Below are positions 63,058 through 64,000 of a stretch of 64,000 nt of DNA, one piece after another (position 1 is the first letter of the stretch; every line of letters starts with the position of its first letter). The stretch comes from Tepidiphilus olei. Its GTDB lineage: Bacteria > Pseudomonadota > Gammaproteobacteria > Burkholderiales > Rhodocyclaceae. The DNA lies in NCBI RefSeq assembly GCF_006980705.1, contig NZ_SBHO01000010.1:1-64000 (forward strand), given 5' to 3'. The notes beneath the pieces are model-generated. The model ran no database searches. It saw nothing but the letters and a program-made list of their open reading frames with translations, and was not told where the DNA came from. A program made the position numbers and the translations under genes.

Positions 63058-64000
63058 TCACCCCTCCTTTTCCGATGGTTTCGGCCGGGCCGGGTCCATG
63101 GGCGTGCGGCTGGGCAGAAAACCCGCGAGCTGCCCCAAATGAGCCAATTGCACCAAAGCCAGCGTCACCGCCCCGAATACCGTCAGCAGCACCCCCAGAT
63201 CGAACCCCATGGCGCTCGCCAACGGCACCGGTCCGATGCCTGGGATATGCACCTCGCCGTGGGCACTGCGTAGAAATGGCGCGCCCAAACCCATCGCCGC
63301 CATCCCGGTCGCCCCGGCCACGAGAAGCCCGGTGCCGATCCAGACGTGCGCATCGAGGCGCATGCGATGCATCGTCCATGACAGGCCACTGGCCATGTAC
63401 TGGATCAAGAATGCAAGGGCCAAAAGCAAAGCGGCGATGAAGCCACCGCCAGGGGCATTGTGCCCGCGGAAAAAGATATAGAAAACGGCCATGAGCAGGA
63501 AAGGTAGCATCACCCGCGCCGTCACGGCAAACGGCAGCGGATGGCGCGTCGGGGACAAAGCGAACGGGAAACGCCAGGCGTGGAGATGCTCCCGTGCCAC
63601 CCCCTCCTGCATGCCCTGCAAAAGCGCGTAGATCACCAAGGCGGCGATGCCCAGAACCGTAATTTCGCCGAACGTATCGTAACCGCGGAAATCGACGAGG
63701 ATCACGTTGACCACGTTGCTCCCCCCCCCTTCCGATACCGAACGGCTCCAGAAGTAATCGGCCAGGTTAGGCCCGTCATTACGCATCATCACCCAGGCGA
63801 GCAAGCCCACCACCGAGCCGATGAGGATGGAGGCGGCCGCCGCACCCCGCGGCTTGGCCACGGGCTCGGTATCGTGCTGAGGAAGGAAGAACAGCATGAG
63901 CAGCAGCAAAACCGTCGTCACCGCCTCGACCGAAATCTGGGTGAGCGCCAGGTCCGGCGCCGAAGCATGCAGGAAAGCCAGCGAAACGACGAGCCCCACC
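63058..64000 (-). CDS. mrpA: Mrp-type Na+/H+ antiporter subunit A/B, C-terminal part (partial at window end)
   Basis: The reading frame is open to the right window edge, so the 5' part (the large NuoL-like MrpA domain) is missing. The visible 313 residues begin inside the MbhD/MbhE-like region (HASAPDLALTQISVEAVTTVLLLLMLFFLP). They continue into an MnhB-type domain (FLLMAVFYIFFRGHNAPGGGFIAALLLALAFLIQYMA), so subunits A and B appear fused. It ends in a hydrophilic tail (MDPARPKPSEKEG). Confidence 0.85.
   Translation of the reverse strand, partial: VGLVVSLAFLHASAPDLALTQISVEAVTTVLLLLMLFFLPQHDTEPVAKPRGAAAASILIGSVVGLLAWVMMRNDGPNLADYFWSRSVSEGGGSNVVNVILVDFRGYDTFGEITVLGIAALVIYALLQGMQEGVAREHLHAWRFPFALSPTRHPLPFAVTARVMLPFLLMAVFYIFFRGHNAPGGGFIAALLLALAFLIQYMASGLSWTMHRMRLDAHVWIGTGLLVAGATGMAAMGLGAPFLRSAHGEVHIPGIGPVPLASAMGFDLGVLLTVFGAVTLALVQLAHLGQLAGFLPSRTPMDPARPKPSEKEG

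Overview
The window is about 64 kb of GC-rich chromosome from what is most likely a betaproteobacterium. Four signs support this: the long gyrA-serC-pheA-hisC-tyrA-aroA/cmk-rpsA-ihfB supraoperon, a tmRNA whose tag reads ANDERFALAA, a cysI-DUF934-cysH-cysD-cysN cluster beside a cysB-type regulator, and lapA-lapB-cysM linkage. A Hydrogenophilaceae or Rhodocyclales-like thermophile would fit, but the genus is a guess.

Layout. Positions 1-300 hold the very 5' end of a 16S rRNA gene, leaving the window leftwards, with its leader and two tandem promoters. Positions 569-14843 are housekeeping genes on the minus strand: a PolB-like exonuclease, cysM, lapB, lapA, then ihfB, rpsA, an aroA-cmk fusion, tyrA, hisC, pheA, serC and gyrA. 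Positions 14920-17820 hold mtaD, an OmpA-family gene and ubiG on the plus strand, followed by the tmRNA gene ssrA.

The accessory part starts at the 3' end of ssrA. A 7.1-kb integrative element (18241-25307) is bounded by a 28-bp direct repeat of the ssrA end. It carries a tyrosine integrase, an AlpA-like regulator, a primase-helicase, two unrecognised genes, a large inverted repeat that looks like a replication origin, and repeat-rich DNA without a clear gene. No capsid, packaging or conjugation gene is visible. Beyond it lie two transposase remnants. Then comes a type I Wadjet (JetABCD) plasmid-defence operon in which a DUF262/HNH-type (GmrSD-like) gene sits between jetC and jetD. This is the most interesting locus of the window.

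Positions 35491-41145 encode alicyclic acid catabolism. They include a cyclohexanecarboxylate-CoA ligase, a cyclohexanecarboxyl-CoA dehydrogenase with Asp at the usual catalytic Glu position, a BadR-like MarR regulator, a BadH-like dehydrogenase and a second acyl-CoA dehydrogenase. Next is a peptide-type ABC transporter (41232-46889, minus). Positions 47105-53861 hold a beta-hydroxyacid dehydrogenase, a PAP2 phosphatase, a YqiA-like esterase, and an OsmC-ProV-ProW-ProX-TRIC run that looks like an osmotic-stress operon.

The right end has assimilatory sulfate reduction: cysB divergent from cysI, DUF934, cysH, cysD and cysN, joined by overlapping stops and starts. The last block is a Mrp-type Na+/H+ antiporter operon on the minus strand, cut by the window end inside the mrpA/B gene. 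All calls come from reading the sequence and family knowledge; no database search was run.
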